Shown piece by piece: positions 61,205-64,000 of a DNA stretch of 64,000 nucleotides. Every line of letters begins with the position of its first letter. Position 1 is the first letter of the stretch. Origin of the DNA: Hymenopus coronatus. Lineage: Eukaryota; Arthropoda; Insecta; Mantodea; Hymenopodidae. Under the pieces are notes generated by a model, which ran no database searches, had not been told where the DNA came from, and saw only the letters and a list, made by a program, of their open reading frames with translations. The DNA lies in contig CM060887.1 in NCBI GenBank assembly GCA_030762935.1, forward strand, positions 16,174,501-16,238,500, given 5' to 3'. A program made the translations under genes and the position numbers.

Positions 61205-62930
61205 CGCTGATCGATATAAACAGCAAGAATTGGTCTTATTGTAATTAGAAGGGAAATAAGGACATACATTAGGCTAGAACGATAGTCAAATCTTACAAAA
61301 GCTGTTCGCTAAGTGAAACAATTGAGTTTCGGCTAGCTTTCTGAGAAAAGTTGGGAGACGAATTGAAACCAATAACATGGAATATATAAAAATCTGATGT
61401 GTACCATTCACATGACTTTCTCTATATCCCTGCAACAAATTATTCTTAAAAAGCTTATACTTCTATTTACTGTAGGCTAATCAGAAAAAAATAGCAGAAA
61501 TACTTGCTTCCTTGTAAGTAGAAGCGAAATAAGGGACTACCATAAGTTAAAGTGATAGTCAAAAGCTGGTTGCTATGACAATGACGTTCCTTTGTTTATA
61601 TGGATCGGAGTTGACTAGTTCCTGTATGAGAAAAATATAAGTTTTTCATAGCAGAAACCAAAAATAAGGAATGTCTCAAAAACGACGAACTCCGCGAAAT
61701 AAATTTATATAACATAAAGTGTGTGTTTTTACGTGCTCTAAATTTTTTGTGTAGTAAGTTTTTGTCCAGCTCTTACGGTTTAGCAGTTATTCAAAATTCC
61801 GTAAAATTCATCAAGAATAAACTACTCTTCAGAGGCTATTCCTAGAAAATTCAAGATATACATTTTATTTGTCAGGTAAATATGTTTAATATACGAAATT
61901 TTAATCAAAATCGTTAGAGCCATTTTTGAGAAAATCAAAATTTTCGAAAAAAGTTCCATGTAAAGGGTAGTTGGGGGTGGGGGAATTTTTCTCAAAATCT
62001 TCGTATCGCATCCCTGGAAGATACTAAACTTAAATACCAAGTTTGGTATTTTACCGACTTTTCGTTTTTGAGTTATCGTGTTCACAGACACACACACACA
62101 CACACACGGACCTTTTTGTGAAAATGCTTTTTTTGGATATTGGGGACCCTAAAACATATATTTCCGGTGAAATCTCGGTATCGAATTTTTGGTGGAGTGC
62201 AATACTTTCTCTATACACTATGTACATAGTGCGTATGGAGAAAGTAAAAACGGTAAACTCTACATTAAAGCCGTGAGTGACAAATTATGTTTTAACGATA
62301 TCTACATTTTTTGTGCAGTAAGTTTTTGTCTATCTCTTACACGATTCATCGTTATGCAAAATACTGCAAAACTCGTTCAGAATAAAGAACTCTTCAAAGT
62401 CTATTCCCAGAAAATTAAAATATACATTTTATTTGCAATGTAAATGTCCTTAATATACGGTATTATAATAAAAAAAATCGTTAGAGCCATATTTGATAGG
62501 GGGGGGGGGGATTATGTAAAGAATTGTTTGTGGTAGGGGGATTTTCTTGAAAATCTTCGTGTCGCATACTTTAAATATATTAAACACAAGTACCAAGTTT
62601 CGTATCTAACGTTTTAAGCTATGCTGTTCACATACACGCACGCGTTGACCTTTTTCTATTTTTTTCAGACTCAAGGAACCTAATAACATATTTTCCGGTG
62701 AAATTTCGACGTCGAATTTTGTTGGTGGAATACAATACCTTCTCTAGCTATTATGTACATTGTATGTACATACGTGCTAGAGAACGTAGCCTTTTTAACT
62801 CAGGGGATCTCAAAACATATTTCCGGTGAAATGTCGACATCAAATTTTTGGGTGGAATACTACTACTTGAAATACCTTCTCTAGCTACTATGTACTCTGA
62901 ATGCACATACGGGCTAGAGAATGTAAAAAT
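61205..62930 (-). repeat. Family A nest in reverse orientation (three copies)
   Basis: The inner copy 61385-62252 is complete, with a good palindrome (CTATACACTATGTACATAG) at its right. It sits inside a second copy (61205-61384 and 62253-62790) at the same AAAAATGG/CCATTTTT site seen in the nest at 12-14 kb. A third partial copy (62795-62930) flanks on the right and ends GAGAATGTAAAAATCTGC. (CA)n at 62087-62107 and a G-run at 62500-62510 are inside. Confidence 0.82.
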
Positions 62931-63204
62931 CTGCAGAAAAAATTTAGCATGTGTGACAAAACTAACACTCTCAGGTATTCAAGGATTGTCTTTATTTTAA
63001 AATCAGATTAGGTACTAAAATTGCATTATGATCACACCATTGGAAGTTGAAGAGAACATTCAATTGATTGGAGGGGACAACTCGCGCACTGCGACCTACA
63101 AATTGTGGGTAACACTCCCAGTAAAAATAGTTGAAAAGAGTGAGTAAAAAGAGGCCTCAAATAGCCCATAGAGATGCGCGAAGGTCAATAACATTTCCAG
63201 GTTC

Positions 63205-63361
63205 TTAGGCCTGTCCCACTACTGGTGCTGCACAGAGAGGATGCCCATTACACTCGCATGACCATACAGCTCTTTCTATGTCAACGCGGAGTACTCTTCC
63301 CTTTGAACATGCTCCCGCACATCCAATTGGTACTGCCATACACCGCGAATTAAGAAGCACG
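63205..63361 (-). CDS. Candidate terminal coding exon, unknown cysteine-rich product
   Basis: On the - strand a pyrimidine-rich acceptor TTTCCTTTTCATCTTTCAG (63362-63380) is followed by an open frame in phase 1: VLLNSRCMAVPIGCAGACSK, then GRVLRVDIERAVWSCECNGH and PLCAAPVVGQA, stop TAA at 63205-63207. Six Cys have spacing 6-3-16-1-5, including CxGxC and CxC. AATAAA lies 209 nt after the stop (62996-62991). GC and CpG content rise locally. No upstream exon was identified and I do not recognise the protein. It could be chance. Confidence 0.35.
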
Positions 63362-63555
63362 CTGAAAGATGAAAAGGAAACGTAATGAAGAGAAATCGTG
63401 ATGGATTAGAAACCATCCAAGCATTCACCTACCGAGTCTGGGGAAACCATTGGGTCAGGGTGAGTAATCGCCAAGCATCGAATGCGATATCTCTTGAAAT
63501 AGGCTTTATTATAAAGTGTTAACAGTGTTAAATGAAAAGGAACATGTCGGTGGAA

Positions 63556-64000
63556 TCTTTTGTGGCCTAGCGATAGTTTTGACTGTGTGAATCATGAGAT
63601 TCGGATAGCAAAACTACATTTCTATGGAATAAAGAATAACATATTAAATTGGTTCATTTCATACCTAGAGAAGAGAAAACAAAGGGTTGAAATTAATAAC
63701 TCCAATGGGTATCAAAATAGTGCTTCAGAATGGAAATCAGTAAAAGATGGTGTGCCTCAGGGATCAATCTTAGGGCCTCTCTTGTTCTTTGTTTACATAA
63801 ATGACCTCCCATTATACATTAACTGTATTGCAAGTATTTATTTATTCGCAGATGACTAGTGTTCTAGTAACAAGTAAAGGTTTCAATGACTGTGTAGTAA
63901 CATTAAACTATGTTCAAAATTGTATGTCAAATTGGTTCAAAGCAAACAAACTCTCAGTAAACCTTGAAAAAACAAAAACAATTAAATTTATAACTACTCG
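63556..64000 (+). mobile_element. LINE reverse transcriptase fragment (runs off window)
   Basis: SFDCVNHEIRIAKLHFYGIK, SYLEKRKQRVEI, DGVPQGSILGPLLFFVYIND and LFADD (63845-63856) form RT motifs 3 to 5 of a jockey-type element. A two-base loss directly after FADD shifts the frame; SVLVTSKGFNDCVVTLNYVQ continues in the next frame. The 5' end is cut near 63556. Unlike the LINE at 23-25 kb it is on the + strand and belongs to another subfamily. Confidence 0.88.

Noticed and set aside
63205..63361. Calling the candidate exon a bursicon or glycoprotein-hormone gene
   Set aside because: CxGxC and CxC are shared with cystine knots, but the tail after the last Cys is too short and no further match is visible.

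Overview
This is a gene-poor, AT-rich stretch of an animal nuclear genome. The organism is most likely an arthropod and probably an insect: the only host gene I can recognise is 14-3-3 epsilon, whose exons read like the insect protein (for example the C-terminal QDVEDQDVS tail). The species cannot be fixed from the sequence. Introns are very long (3.4 to 14.7 kb) and packed with decayed transposable elements. There are no operons, CRISPR arrays or prokaryotic signals. || 14-3-3 epsilon runs on the + strand. Five coding exons are visible: 6301-6500, 21194-21300, 31741-31878, 35306-35511 and 40470-40525. All have GT/AG borders and matching phases. The first coding exon lies upstream of the window. 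Exon 35306-35511 can also be read through its donor into a second in-frame C-terminus (stop at 35558, AATAAA at 35833), which predicts an alternative terminal exon and a second tail. || The dominant repeat is a 0.8-1.1 kb dispersed element, here called family A, with about 16 full, partial or nested copies on both strands. It has a palindrome at its left end, an inverted 12-mer that is terminal on the left but subterminal on the right, a small hairpin near the right end, and T-tract insertion without an obvious target duplication. I infer a non-autonomous Helentron/HINE-type element. Copies have inserted into one another at the same internal T-tracts. || Other mobile DNA: hAT elements (a relic at 1290-2240 and a 2.4-kb element at 55384-57799 with TIRs and target duplication); mariner relics (16212-17535, 33240-33710, and one split by a later insertion at 50.4/52.5 kb); a Penelope-like element inserted as an inverted dimer (50463-52518) with an 11-bp target duplication; a jockey/CR1-like LINE (23062-25060) and another LINE fragment at the right edge; a transposon-associated protein relic with a DNC-x-QNKN motif, split by the LINE and a family A copy; several tRNA-derived SINE families, two copies with clear target duplications; and fold-back/MITE-like elements. 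|| At the far right, on the - strand, there is a possible terminal exon of an unidentified gene (63205-63361). It has a good splice acceptor, a cysteine-rich open frame, a stop codon and an AATAAA 209 nt downstream. This and the alternative 14-3-3 epsilon tail are the most interesting non-transposon signals.
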